From contig JADJGA010000012.1 in assembly GCA_016708265.1 (NCBI GenBank), positions 531,001 to 595,000 of the forward strand: DNA of 64,000 nucleotides, written 5' to 3'. How positions within the stretch are numbered: position 1 is the first letter of the stretch; the number at the start of each line of letters is the position of its first letter. Under the pieces are notes generated by a model. It saw nothing but the letters and a program-made list of their open reading frames with translations. It made no database searches and was not told where the DNA came from. Shown piece after piece: positions 1 to 8,370 of this stretch. Position numbers and translations under genes: made by a program. The stretch is from Saprospiraceae bacterium (lineage in GTDB: Bacteria > Bacteroidota > Bacteroidia > Chitinophagales > Saprospiraceae).

Positions 1-189
1 AAAAATCAGTACTCCTGCAGTCATAAAGATACCTACTACAGGTTGTTTTCTGAAAATGAGAAATGATGCTATAATGAGAATTCCGCCTACAATAAGTGTA
101 GCTATTAGTATCCATTTCCCTGAACTTTTAATAGTATCAATGTGCAGTGATGAGTATACTTCGGCCCAGTTTGTAGTATCTGTTCTCAT
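1..189 (-). CDS. Partial membrane protein cut by the left window edge
   Basis: An open frame begins at an ATG at 187-189 and runs leftwards off the window without a stop, giving 63 residues of the N-terminal end. It shows a short polar start (MRTDTTNWAEVYSS) followed by two hydrophobic stretches, around residues 27-45 and 51-63, so it is probably an inner-membrane protein. I do not recognise the family. It lies upstream-to-downstream on the same strand as the LRR protein gene, about 55 bases away. The missing C-terminal part prevents any functional call. Confidence 0.5.
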   Translation of the reverse strand, partial: MRTDTTNWAEVYSSLHIDTIKSSGKWILIATLIVGGILIIASFLIFRKQPVVGIFMTAGVLIF

Positions 190-243
190 TTCTCAGAAAT
201 TTTAGTGTTCAGTAAATAAAATGCATTTATGCTCATGAAAAAC

Positions 244-2889
244 TTATTCTTTCACCAGCCTCAGGGATGTTTTAATTCCGTTTGAGGTTTCAAGCAAAAT
301 TAAATATAATCCCTGAGATAATGCACTAATATTTATTGAATTTTCACTATTTGTTAAAATTTTACTCATGATCAGCTTACCATCAGTTGAAAGGACATAG
401 GCCCTGCAATTTTTATCTATTCCTTCGATGAATAAAATATCATGAACAGGATTTGGATAGATATTCAATTTTGCCTGATCCTGATCCTGAAGAGAGACAG
501 GGTAGGAGACAGACACAGTCCATATTTTGCTTGTTCCCATTTCCGATGTCACTGTAATGGCCTGTGGAGAGAGGAAATTAAACATAGTTCCTGACTTCGG
601 ATTTGATGTTGCTCCCTTTGAAATTCTGAAATCAGGATAAATCTGGGTAATATCCTTACCTGTTATCAAAGCAGTGATAGTGTTGTTGGTATAATCGATG
701 ACCGGAGCTTCTTTCATACCGCTGAATGAGAAATTAAGAATATCATTACCGGTTTCATCAAGTTCATTTAATAGATTGACAGTGATAATTGCCTGAACAT
801 TGGAGATTCCGTCCGAGACATTCACAGTAAGGAAAAATGTTGGGGTCACATCAAAATCAATTGCAGCTTTGTTGTTGATATATATTTCGTTATTCTCCAG
901 AATAAATCCATCAAAATCATTTCCTCCGGTCAATGTATAAGTAAGTGGTGAACCTTCGGGATCGGTGGCAGTGACAGTTCCAATAAAAGTTCCGGTATTC
1001 GAGTTTTCGAGTACTGAAAAACCTGAATTCTCCACAATCGGCATTTTATTGATCTTACTCAGGGTGACTTTAATATCAATATTTGCTGAATTGGTGCTGT
1101 CACTTGCATTTACCTTCAGTATATATTGATTTTTCACATCATAATTAAGTTTTGTATTGTCCTTGACGATCAGCTTGTTACCATCTATTCCGAATGCATT
1201 ATCATCATTACCTGAAGATATTGAGTATATAACAGGCTTATTCTCAGGGTCTTTTGCCTGGAGGTAAAGAATTACAAAGCCGTTGGGAGCAGTTTCATCG
1301 ATGGTTGCACTGGTCACCTGGTTTTTGAATTCAGGGGCTTCATTGACGTTGTTGACGTTTATTGTCAATGCTTTTGTAAACAGACCTCCTTTAAAGTCGT
1401 TCGCCATCACAAACAGGTTTAATTGCTGAGTGGATTCATAGTCTGCGAAACTGTTTAACTTAAGCATTTTTCCTGTGATACTGAACATCCCGTTGTCCCG
1501 GTCATTGGTACCATTCCCTTTTGCAAGTGTAAAAGTATGAGTGTCTGAGGTATCAGCATCTGTAGCTTTCAAAGTGCCAAAATCTCCGGAAAAATTCTCA
1601 TTTATTGAATTGACATTGATTGTAATGTTAGTAGGTGGATTATTGCCCGGAACAAGCACGCTGACAGTAATTGGATCAGATTTCAGTTTCAATTCAGTAA
1701 CTACCGTATTTGTGACCTCGAACCTGTAAATCCCGGAATGGGCAGCAGTGGCAATTGGAACAGTGTATGCAGGATTGTTTCCGGAATAAACCTCGACATC
1801 GTTTAAAAACCATTTGTACCTGTTATTGTTGCCTCCAAGTTCATATTGGGATAAAGCAGTTGCATTTAAACTTAATGAAGCACCTTCATTTACACTAATT
1901 TCAGTCATGTTTACAGGATACATTTTGTTTTGATAAAACTCTTTCTGGTAGAGGTTTTTTAAATTATTGTATACCGGTTCAATTCCGGCAAATGTAAAAT
2001 AATTCTGATGGATGTTCATTCTTTGGAGAAATGGAGTAAACATTCCTGCAGGTATATTTCCCGATATTTTGTTATCTTCAATATGGAAATATTTTAATTT
2101 AGTGAAAGTTCCGTATGAATATGGAATAGAACCTGTAAACTGATTCACCCAGAATGTGAGGTAATACATTGTAGTTTGTGAACTGTCGAGGGATGGTAGT
2201 GGTCCTGAAAATTTGTTATTTCCCAGATGTAATTGATCTAATTTAAGTTTATTGATTGAAGGTGGCAATGATCCCGTAATTTTATTGTTTGTAAGGATCA
2301 AAGCTACAAGTTTAGGAATGCTATTGAATATATCAGAAATATTTCCTGTAAAACCACAATTTCCTGCATCAAATCTTCTAAGTGCGACCATCTGCTTCAA
2401 AATTTCATTTGGAAAATCACAGTTAAGTGGATTTTCGGATAAATAAATAGTTTCAAGTTTTTTGAGGTTTCCAAGAGATTCAGGCAAAGGACCCGTTAGA
2501 AGATTACTTGAAATTGTAATTCCAATCAATGAAGTAAGTTCTCCTATGGCAGAGGGGAATGTACCTTCCAGTTTATTGTTGTACATGTCCAGTGATTTTA
2601 GCCATTTCAAGCCGGATATTTGCGCAGGAATATTTCCCACCAGGTTATTAGCTCCAAGTGATATTTCATCTACATGACCGTTGCTAACTTTTAATCCATA
2701 CCAGTTTGAAGTTACATTATTTTTAGTAGCAGTTGTATTAATATTTTCCCAGCCGGTCTTGTTTTTCCAGTTATTTCCGCCTGTAGAATTATAAAGTGCC
2801 TTCAGTGCCTGGAATTCCTCTTCAGATACCTGGGCATACATTGTGATGCTCAAAAAGAAGCTTAGGAAAATTAAGTATAAAGTTTTCAT
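244..2889 (-). CDS. Secreted LRR/Ig/cadherin-repeat protein with T9SS C-terminal sorting domain
   Basis: This 881-residue protein starts at the ATG ending at 2889, where a clean signal peptide (MKTLYLIFLSFFLSITMYAQ) begins. The longer open frame to 2958 would overlap the neighbouring lipoprotein gene and has no signal peptide at its start. Leucine-rich repeats of the plant/bacterial LxGxIP type fill roughly residues 25-325. An Ig-like domain and three cadherin-like repeats (ATDAD, AKDPE and ATDPEG motifs) follow to about residue 720. The last 73 residues contain LNIYPNP and end in LRLVKE, a type A T9SS sorting domain. Secretion across the outer membrane and surface attachment or release follow from family knowledge; an adhesive role is inference. 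Confidence 0.85.
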   Translation of the reverse strand: MKTLYLIFLSFFLSITMYAQVSEEEFQALKALYNSTGGNNWKNKTGWENINTTATKNNVTSNWYGLKVSNGHVDEISLGANNLVGNIPAQISGLKWLKSLDMYNNKLEGTFPSAIGELTSLIGITISSNLLTGPLPESLGNLKKLETIYLSENPLNCDFPNEILKQMVALRRFDAGNCGFTGNISDIFNSIPKLVALILTNNKITGSLPPSINKLKLDQLHLGNNKFSGPLPSLDSSQTTMYYLTFWVNQFTGSIPYSYGTFTKLKYFHIEDNKISGNIPAGMFTPFLQRMNIHQNYFTFAGIEPVYNNLKNLYQKEFYQNKMYPVNMTEISVNEGASLSLNATALSQYELGGNNNRYKWFLNDVEVYSGNNPAYTVPIATAAHSGIYRFEVTNTVVTELKLKSDPITVSVLVPGNNPPTNITINVNSINENFSGDFGTLKATDADTSDTHTFTLAKGNGTNDRDNGMFSITGKMLKLNSFADYESTQQLNLFVMANDFKGGLFTKALTINVNNVNEAPEFKNQVTSATIDETAPNGFVILYLQAKDPENKPVIYSISSGNDDNAFGIDGNKLIVKDNTKLNYDVKNQYILKVNASDSTNSANIDIKVTLSKINKMPIVENSGFSVLENSNTGTFIGTVTATDPEGSPLTYTLTGGNDFDGFILENNEIYINNKAAIDFDVTPTFFLTVNVSDGISNVQAIITVNLLNELDETGNDILNFSFSGMKEAPVIDYTNNTITALITGKDITQIYPDFRISKGATSNPKSGTMFNFLSPQAITVTSEMGTSKIWTVSVSYPVSLQDQDQAKLNIYPNPVHDILFIEGIDKNCRAYVLSTDGKLIMSKILTNSENSINISALSQGLYLILLETSNGIKTSLRLVKE

Positions 2890-2905
2890 AATGAATAGTT
2901 TTTTA

Positions 2906-3238
2906 TTAATGAATTTTATGTAATTTAATATTAAATGGATTTTTGGAGTACATCTCATGCAGAACTAAAACTGTATCAATTTCATAAGTCATAGATATGA
3001 TCCATTTCTGAGTTTCTGTACTTACAAGCATTTTTTGGTCTGAAATGTAACAAGAATATGACCTCGAGTCTGCTATGTCAGAAAAAACAATGCTGTCATT
3101 ATAGATCCTGACATTAGTTGCATTTTCAAAAAAGGGATTTGCTGCATTTTTATTTGATATTTCCCATGATGTGCAACTATTCTCATTTTTGCATGAAAAT
3201 ATCAGAATAATGAAAAATATTACGATTGATTTATACAC
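2906..3238 (-). CDS. Small putative lipoprotein
   Basis: This 110-residue protein has a hydrophobic N-terminus ending in a lipobox-like FSC with Cys16, so it is probably lipidated and exported. The remainder (for example TNVRIYNDSIVFSDI and QKWIISMTYEIDTVLVLHEM) has alternating polar and hydrophobic residues, consistent with a small beta-rich fold, but I recognise no family. It lies 16 bases upstream of the LRR protein gene on the same strand, so the two may be co-transcribed. A perfect TAnnTTTG -7 element lies about 20 bases before its start. Confidence 0.6.
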   Translation of the reverse strand: MYKSIVIFFIILIFSCKNENSCTSWEISNKNAANPFFENATNVRIYNDSIVFSDIADSRSYSCYISDQKMLVSTETQKWIISMTYEIDTVLVLHEMYSKNPFNIKLHKIH

Positions 3239-3258
3239 TGATCTTGTTTTTCACAGTA

Positions 3259-3266
3259 CAAAGGTA
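3259..3266 (-). promoter_or_regulatory. Candidate Bacteroidota -7 element (TACCTTTG)
   Basis: On the minus strand this reads TACCTTTG, an exact match to the TAnnTTTG -7 consensus of Bacteroidota primary sigma factors. It lies about 20 bases before the lipoprotein start at 3238. I see no convincing -33 TTTG partner at the expected distance. Confidence 0.4.
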
Positions 3267-3359
3267 CAATGATCATAAAGCTTAGACCAGAGTTAGTAGT
3301 TGAAACGCTCAGAAAACGTGGCAGAATGCAAGTAAATTATGGTGAGCGACTTTATTGGA

Positions 3360-4070
3360 TCAAACGCGTTTTATGGAATCAAGAAAATCTTTCCTGAAAC
3401 TCCTTGCAACCGGGGCACTATGTCCTTTTAATATTGCAGTTTGATCAGGCTCATTGAAAGAATCAAGGTGATCAATATTTATGAAATAACTCCTGTGTAC
3501 CTGGATAAAACTATCAGGGATCTGAGAACAAAATTCTTTAAGGGTTGTACGGCACGGGATCTCTTTTTTTTCTGTAATAAGGGATATGAAATTGTCACCA
3601 TCTGCTTTTATTATCAATACCTCACGCAGGTTGATCCTTATCAGCTTATTTCCGATTTTTGTGAAAATGAAATCCGTTTTTTTATCCTGTTTTTGAGTTT
3701 TACCATTGTTCTGAAGTGCTATTTTTATTGCTGCTATGAGATTCGCATTTTCAACCGGCTTTTTAATATAGCCTGAAGGATTGGTAGCCACTGCCTGATC
3801 TATAATATCTTCCTGTGAAAATGAAGTTGTGAAAATATGTGGGATTCCCAGTTCTTCATGTACTTTTGCTGCCAGTGTCATTCCGTTCATAATTCCGGGG
3901 AGTGAGATGTCAACGAGAAGGACATCAGGTTTTGATTGTCTTATCATTTCAAATGCTTCATCAGCATTGCTGCATTCTCCTGCCAGCTCAAGACCAATTT
4001 CTTCCAAAACGATCTTTAGTGCTTCTGAATGTATCAGTTCATCTTCTACTATGAAAACCCGTGCATTCAT
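3360..4070 (-). CDS. LytTR-family DNA-binding response regulator
   Basis: This is a 236-residue two-component response regulator. Residues 1-120 form a CheY-like receiver with the acidic pair at residues 9-11 (VEDE), the phosphoacceptor Asp54 in LLVDISLP, and the conserved TTSF and GYIKKPV segments. Residues from about 135 to 233 form a LytTR DNA-binding domain (IFTKIGNKLIRI, EVLIIKADGDNFISLI, FIQVHRSYFINIDHL). The start codon overlaps the stop of the upstream kinase gene by four bases, so translation is probably coupled and the kinase is the expected phosphodonor. The regulated genes cannot be deduced here. Confidence 0.92.
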   Translation of the reverse strand: MNARVFIVEDELIHSEALKIVLEEIGLELAGECSNADEAFEMIRQSKPDVLLVDISLPGIMNGMTLAAKVHEELGIPHIFTTSFSQEDIIDQAVATNPSGYIKKPVENANLIAAIKIALQNNGKTQKQDKKTDFIFTKIGNKLIRINLREVLIIKADGDNFISLITEKKEIPCRTTLKEFCSQIPDSFIQVHRSYFINIDHLDSFNEPDQTAILKGHSAPVARSFRKDFLDSIKRV

Positions 4071-6196
4071 ATTTTTTTTGCTGGTAGTTTTATTATAAAT
4101 GATGATCCTTTTCCCGGAGCACTGTTTATTTCTATTGTTCCACTATTCTTTTCGAGGTGTTCTGAAACCAGAAGTAATCCAAGTCCTGTTCCCTTTTCGC
4201 CGGCAGTTCCCTGCTTTGTTTTGTCTTTGGTTAAGCTGAACAATGAATTTACAGTATCTTCTGACATCCCTGTACCGGTATCAGATATTATAACAAGAGT
4301 ATTTTCGCCTGAAGTTTTGCTTTCAAGTTTTATGATTCCATTTTGCGTAAATTTATTTGCATTTGCAATAAGGTTGCGAAGTATGAGGTTCAGGCTTTCA
4401 GTGTCACACCATACTGTATCATTGTTTGAAAATATCTCAACTCTGTTATCTTTCGATTCGATCTGATCTTTAAGGATCTCCACAGTTTTTTCAAATTCTT
4501 CTCTGACGATGACTTGTTTTTTATCCGGTTCAATTCCTTTTCTTCTTATTAGTGCCCATTGCAGCAGATTTTCAAGCATCGAAGAAAGATTTTTGGAGTT
4601 TTTAGTAATTTCATTTGCAATCGGCAAGAGTTTTTCCGGTTGACCTTTTCCCAAATAATGCTCGATGATTTTTGCACTTGCCTGGTATGAAGATGTAATG
4701 CTTCTGAAATCGTGTGAGATAATGCTGAAAAGCTGGTTCTGAATTTTGTTGAGTCTGTCTAGTTCTTCGTTTTGATTTGCAAGGATATATTTTTGTTTTT
4801 TAACTATGTTGAATAATCTGTAAAGAATGCCCAGAAGTACTGCCAGAATGATAAAACCAAATGTGGCAATGTTCCTTTCTCTTTTTCTGAACGTCACTTC
4901 TTTCTTTTTGACCTGATTCTCAGATTCAAGTCTGTTTATTTCAACTTCCTTCTGGGCAGTCTGGTACTGAATTTCGAGTTCTTCAACCTGTTTTGAAGCA
5001 TTCAGATTGAATATCGAATCTTTGGCATTTGTATGCAGGTCATAGTATTTCAGGGCCTTTTCAAACTGGCCTGTTTTTTTATAAAACTGGTATAGACTTT
5101 TATAGATATTTGCTTTTTCGGGCAGAGTTCCGCTTTTGTAGGCATATTCTTCTGATTTGTTATAAAAGCTGATAGCTTTATCATACTGGCCAAGATCAAA
5201 ATAAAGTTGGCCTAGAGCTGCATTTACTTTTGATAATTCGCGGAACTGATCAATTTCCGAAAAGATTTTATTTGATTTTCCATAAAATATTTCAGCATTT
5301 TTAATGTCTTTCAATGCTGCGTATGAATTAGCAAGGTTGAAATAACGTATTGCAAGTTTTTGATTATTTCCTTCTTTCTCTTCTATTTTTCTGGCTTTAT
5401 CAATCCAATTAATTGCATTTTTATGATCATTTTTCAATTGATAAACCATGCCGATATTGTTGTACCTGATGGCAATCATCGATTTTTCCTTTACAGTATC
5501 AAGAAGGTTGAGGGACTGAAAATAATATTTAAGGCCTGTATCATATTTGCCCCAGTCAACATAAACTCTTCCGAGACTGTTGAGGGAGGATGATTGTCTT
5601 TGTTTGTTTCCGGTTTTTTTATCAAGAGTGAAAGCCTGTATGAACAGTTCGGTTGCTTTTTCAAACTGTCCGCCTGAATGGTAGAAAACTGCCAGATTGC
5701 TTATAGCATCGGCTTTAGTTGAGTTATTTGATGAATTTTTAAGATACTGATTGGCTTTCAGCAGACAATCGTAAGCTTCCGTTCTTTTTCCAAAGTCCAT
5801 ATAGTTCAGTCCAAGGTCATTGAATGTTTCACCGATAAAATCATTATCAGGGGGATGGATAGAAGATGCTATGTGAATAGCATTCTGCATATATTTATTT
5901 GACTGCTCTATGCTATCAGAATAATAATATGCATCTGAAACACATTTACAGGTTTTTGCTAAAAGTGTAGTTTTGGGTACAATTTTTTTTGCTTCCTGAA
6001 GAAGTTTTTTCGAAAAGACCAGCATTTCTATAGGATAATCTGCAAGGGAGTCACAGACTTTCAAACCTGTTTCAATTTTTTGTATTCCTTGCATAGTATT
6101 GTATTTCCGCAATAAGACATCAGATTGCAGATAAGCCTTAGCGTTGAGAGCCAGGAGAATGATCAGGAAAAATATTATTTTCAAATGATAATTCAT
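4067..6196 (-). CDS. TPR-repeat sensor histidine kinase
   Basis: This 709-residue kinase begins with a signal peptide. About nine TPR-like helical repeats follow (residues 80-400; for example AISNLAVFYHSGGQFEKATELF). A coiled-coil stretch at 400-440 precedes one membrane segment near 443-462 (IATFGFIILAVLLGILY). The cytoplasmic kinase core has an H-box with His495 in SIISHDFRS, an N-box (LRNLIANANKF), and G-boxes DTGTGM and GTGLGL. The TPR region is therefore predicted to be periplasmic and to sense a protein or peptide signal, as in many Bacteroidota kinases. Its last four bases overlap the LytTR regulator gene. Confidence 0.92.
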   Translation of the reverse strand: MNYHLKIIFFLIILLALNAKAYLQSDVLLRKYNTMQGIQKIETGLKVCDSLADYPIEMLVFSKKLLQEAKKIVPKTTLLAKTCKCVSDAYYYSDSIEQSNKYMQNAIHIASSIHPPDNDFIGETFNDLGLNYMDFGKRTEAYDCLLKANQYLKNSSNNSTKADAISNLAVFYHSGGQFEKATELFIQAFTLDKKTGNKQRQSSSLNSLGRVYVDWGKYDTGLKYYFQSLNLLDTVKEKSMIAIRYNNIGMVYQLKNDHKNAINWIDKARKIEEKEGNNQKLAIRYFNLANSYAALKDIKNAEIFYGKSNKIFSEIDQFRELSKVNAALGQLYFDLGQYDKAISFYNKSEEYAYKSGTLPEKANIYKSLYQFYKKTGQFEKALKYYDLHTNAKDSIFNLNASKQVEELEIQYQTAQKEVEINRLESENQVKKKEVTFRKRERNIATFGFIILAVLLGILYRLFNIVKKQKYILANQNEELDRLNKIQNQLFSIISHDFRSITSSYQASAKIIEHYLGKGQPEKLLPIANEITKNSKNLSSMLENLLQWALIRRKGIEPDKKQVIVREEFEKTVEILKDQIESKDNRVEIFSNNDTVWCDTESLNLILRNLIANANKFTQNGIIKLESKTSGENTLVIISDTGTGMSEDTVNSLFSLTKDKTKQGTAGEKGTGLGLLLVSEHLEKNSGTIEINSAPGKGSSFIIKLPAKKI

Positions 6197-6300
6197 CCTT
6201 ATAATTTAAAGCTATCCAATGTATCATCAAAAAATTGAATGCCTAAAAGTACAAAAAAAATTGAAAAAAAGTCCTAAAAATTGGGAATTTTTTGAAATAA

Positions 6301-6921
6301 TCATTCTTTTTTGAAAAAGTAACCTGATTTTTCAACGCCCCACACATAATTGTCATTTTCGTCAAATCCTCTGTCCCAGGTTATCATTCCAGATTTAATT
6401 ATAGTGATTATCGAAGTAGCATATTTTGCACCTCTCCAGCCACTGAAGCATTTTTTGGAGTCGGTAGAACCGGAATATGTGTTTTTGCCAACTTTTTTGA
6501 GTTGTACAGCACATCCTGTTTTTGAAATAAGGATATCATCTCCATGATCAGCCCAGGCATTGTTATTTTTCCATTGTCCCACAAATCTCAGAGGATCTTT
6601 TATTTCGAATATCTCACTTTCGAAAAGATTGTAGCCAACTTCATTAAGCCTGTAAACTCTTTGTCTGTAGGGTTTATCCTGTGACTTTGCAGCAGCCTGT
6701 TCTACATAGAACCATATTCCGTCGGTTCTGTTATTCCATATCCTTTTCATGTGAAGCCTGATGTCAAAATATCCGGTATCCAGTTTTGACTGTCCGGTCG
6801 TGTTGTAATTCCCTTCCATTTGTCTGGCAAGCGAGAGAAGTTCTTTGCTTAAGTTTTGGCTAAATGAAAAGCCTGAGATCAGTAAAAATATCAAAATTGT
6901 AAAAGATCTGTTTTTTATCAT
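6301..6921 (-). CDS. Exported CpcT/CpeT-like (chromophore lyase family) protein
   Basis: This 206-residue protein has a signal peptide (MIKNRSFTILIFLLISGFSFSQ) and then a domain resembling the CpcT/CpeT bilin-lyase family. The characteristic segments are MEGNYNT, DIRLHMKRIW, GIWFYVEQA, PYRQRVYRL, SGCAVQLKK-like KTGCAVQLKK, and WDRGFDENDNYVWG near the end. In cyanobacteria such proteins attach bilins to phycobiliproteins in the cytoplasm. No phycobiliprotein is present here and the signal peptide predicts export, so the lyase activity should not be assumed. It lies six bases after the dehydratase gene and may be co-transcribed with it. Family assignment is from memory of the motifs. Confidence 0.7.
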   Translation of the reverse strand: MIKNRSFTILIFLLISGFSFSQNLSKELLSLARQMEGNYNTTGQSKLDTGYFDIRLHMKRIWNNRTDGIWFYVEQAAAKSQDKPYRQRVYRLNEVGYNLFESEIFEIKDPLRFVGQWKNNNAWADHGDDILISKTGCAVQLKKVGKNTYSGSTDSKKCFSGWRGAKYATSIITIIKSGMITWDRGFDENDNYVWGVEKSGYFFKKE

Positions 6922-6927
6922 TTTTAT

Positions 6928-7923
6928 TTAGTTTATCAATTGTGGTAGTTGTTCAAGCATATTTTCCTTCCAGATCTTCATCTGCATTTCCTGATCGATA
7001 TTACCACCGGAGATAATAATAAGGATTTTCTTTGGTGTTGTTTGTTTTTTCAGCCATAGTCTTGCTGCTTCCATTGACATGGCGCTTGTTGGTTCAATAG
7101 ATATCTTAAGCAAATGTGTCAGCCATTGTGTCCAGTATACAATGGATTGTTCATCAATTTCATACATATCATCAAGTTTCTTAAGATATTCGAATGTGAT
7201 ACTTCCCACTGACATCGTCATAGCACCATCGGCAAGTGTGTCAGGTACAGAATCAAGATTGAGTATCGAATTTGCCCTGAGTGATCTGGCAGCATCATTA
7301 GCGTTCAGTGGTTCTGCTCCGATCACCCGGGTTTTAGGATTTAGACCATGACTTGCGATGACTGTTCCTGACAGCAATCCACCTCCCCCACATGGGGCAA
7401 AAATCGCATCAACCTGTCCAAGCTCATTTATAGCCTCATAAGCTGCAGTTCCCTGTCCGGCAATGACAAGTTCACTGTTAAATGGATGCAGCCAGTAGTT
7501 TCCCTCCTCAGAAGCAGCTGATTTTACATTATCATCGGTTTCAACCCTTGAATTGCACAGGACTGTTTTGGCTCCATAAGATTGGGTAGCCTGTATTTTT
7601 ATCTTTGATGAATATGCCGGCATATAGATAGTTGAAGGTATATTAAACTGACTTGCTGCCCATGCAACTGCCTGGGCATGATTGCCTGAACTGTTGGCAA
7701 CGATATGCTTTGGTTTTTTTCCGTTTTCCATTAAAAATGCAATGCTGTTGGCAGCTCCCCTGGCTTTGAAAGCTCCTACTTTCTGCATGCATTCTGCCTT
7801 GAAATATATCTCATGCCCCATCCATTTATTTAGCAATGCTGAAGTATAGATGGGAGTTTTATTGATCAGTTTCTCAATCCTGTTCCCGGCGTTTATTATG
7901 TCTTCGATTTTAAGTAGTTTCAT
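6928..7923 (-). CDS. Threonine/serine dehydratase-type PLP enzyme
   Basis: This 331-residue fold-type II PLP enzyme carries the PLP-binding lysine Lys53 in AFKARGA, the substrate-carboxylate loop SSGNHAQA at 78-85, and the phosphate-binding glycine loop CGGGGLLSGT. Its length matches the short, ACT-less catabolic threonine dehydratase/serine racemase group rather than biosynthetic IlvA with its C-terminal regulatory domain. The expected reaction is deamination of L-threonine or L-serine to the 2-oxo acid, or serine racemisation; the sequence alone does not decide. It ends six bases before the CpcT-like gene. Upstream lies repetitive non-coding DNA. Confidence 0.85.
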   Translation of the reverse strand: MKLLKIEDIINAGNRIEKLINKTPIYTSALLNKWMGHEIYFKAECMQKVGAFKARGAANSIAFLMENGKKPKHIVANSSGNHAQAVAWAASQFNIPSTIYMPAYSSKIKIQATQSYGAKTVLCNSRVETDDNVKSAASEEGNYWLHPFNSELVIAGQGTAAYEAINELGQVDAIFAPCGGGGLLSGTVIASHGLNPKTRVIGAEPLNANDAARSLRANSILNLDSVPDTLADGAMTMSVGSITFEYLKKLDDMYEIDEQSIVYWTQWLTHLLKISIEPTSAMSMEAARLWLKKQTTPKKILIIISGGNIDQEMQMKIWKENMLEQLPQLIN

Positions 7924-7960
7924 GGTTAATTGTTAATGGTAAATTGTTAATTGTAAATGG

Positions 7961-8008
7961 GTAGGAGGGTAGGAGGGTAGAAGGGTTGAAAGGTAGGATG
8001 GTAGGAAG
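7961..8008. repeat. 8-bp tandem repeat (GTAGGAGG-like, six copies)
   Basis: Six consecutive 8-base units starting at 7961 read GTAGGAGG, GTAGGAGG, GTAGAAGG, GTTGAAAG, GTAGGATG and GTAGGAAG. The first two are identical and the rest diverge. The array is directly preceded by AT-rich copies of GTTAATTGT/GGTAAATTGT at 7924-7957. It lies in the spacer upstream of the dehydratase gene. Open frames crossing it are low-complexity and not credible genes. Confidence 0.75.
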
Positions 8009-8055
8009 GTGGCAGTATAACAGCGTAACAGGGTATTTTTTTCGTTTTTTTATTT

Positions 8056-8147
8056 TTCCAATCATCCAATATTCCATTATTCCAACATTCCATTGTTTCA
8101 ATATTCCATCTTTCCAATATTCCGGCATTCCACTTATCCAATATTTT
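8056..8147. repeat. Degenerate TTCCAATATTCCA simple-repeat tract
   Basis: This tract repeats the core ATTCCA/TTTCCA/TCCAATA roughly ten times (for example TTCCAATATTCC at 8113 and ATCCAATATTCCATTATTCC at 8064). Both strands have open frames through it, but their translations are repeats of aromatic and Ile/Pro residues (IPTFHCFNIPSFQYS-like) with no family signature. Such tracts are familiar in Bacteroidota intergenic DNA. I treat it as non-coding. Confidence 0.7.
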
Positions 8148-8154
8148 GTTTTAC

Positions 8155-8206
8155 ATCCGCCAAAAGTCGGACAAGTTTTTTCATCCGTCAGAAGACGGAC
8201 AAGTTT
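8155..8206. repeat. Two 28-base-spaced short hairpin repeats
   Basis: Copy 1 (8155-8181) and copy 2 (from 8183) share ATCCGyCArAAGnCGGACAAGTTT. In copy 2 the core TCCGTC-AGAA-GACGGA is a perfect six-base stem with a four-base loop. Copy 1 has one mismatch in the equivalent stem. Both are followed by ACAAGTTT. Downstream, 8213-8250 is a TTTTTCAT/TTTTCAC tract. Together with the two tracts above, these fill the 447-base spacer 7924-8370, in which I find no gene. Confidence 0.65.
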
Positions 8207-8370
8207 ATAATTTTCATTTTTCACTTTTCATTTTTCATTTTTCACTCTTTTAGCCTCGCTGCCCTCAGCCTCTAAAGGGGAAACCAACCTAAAAATAACA
8301 GCAAAGTTCATTATTAGTTTTTAATCATTTTCAAATTTTCAAATTAGCACATTAACACATTATCCAATTT

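Noticed and set aside
7910..8224. Open frames on both strands through the repeat spacer, up to 104 codons
   Set aside because: The translations are low-complexity repeats created by the ATTCCA and GTAGGAGG tracts, with no family signature and no start context.
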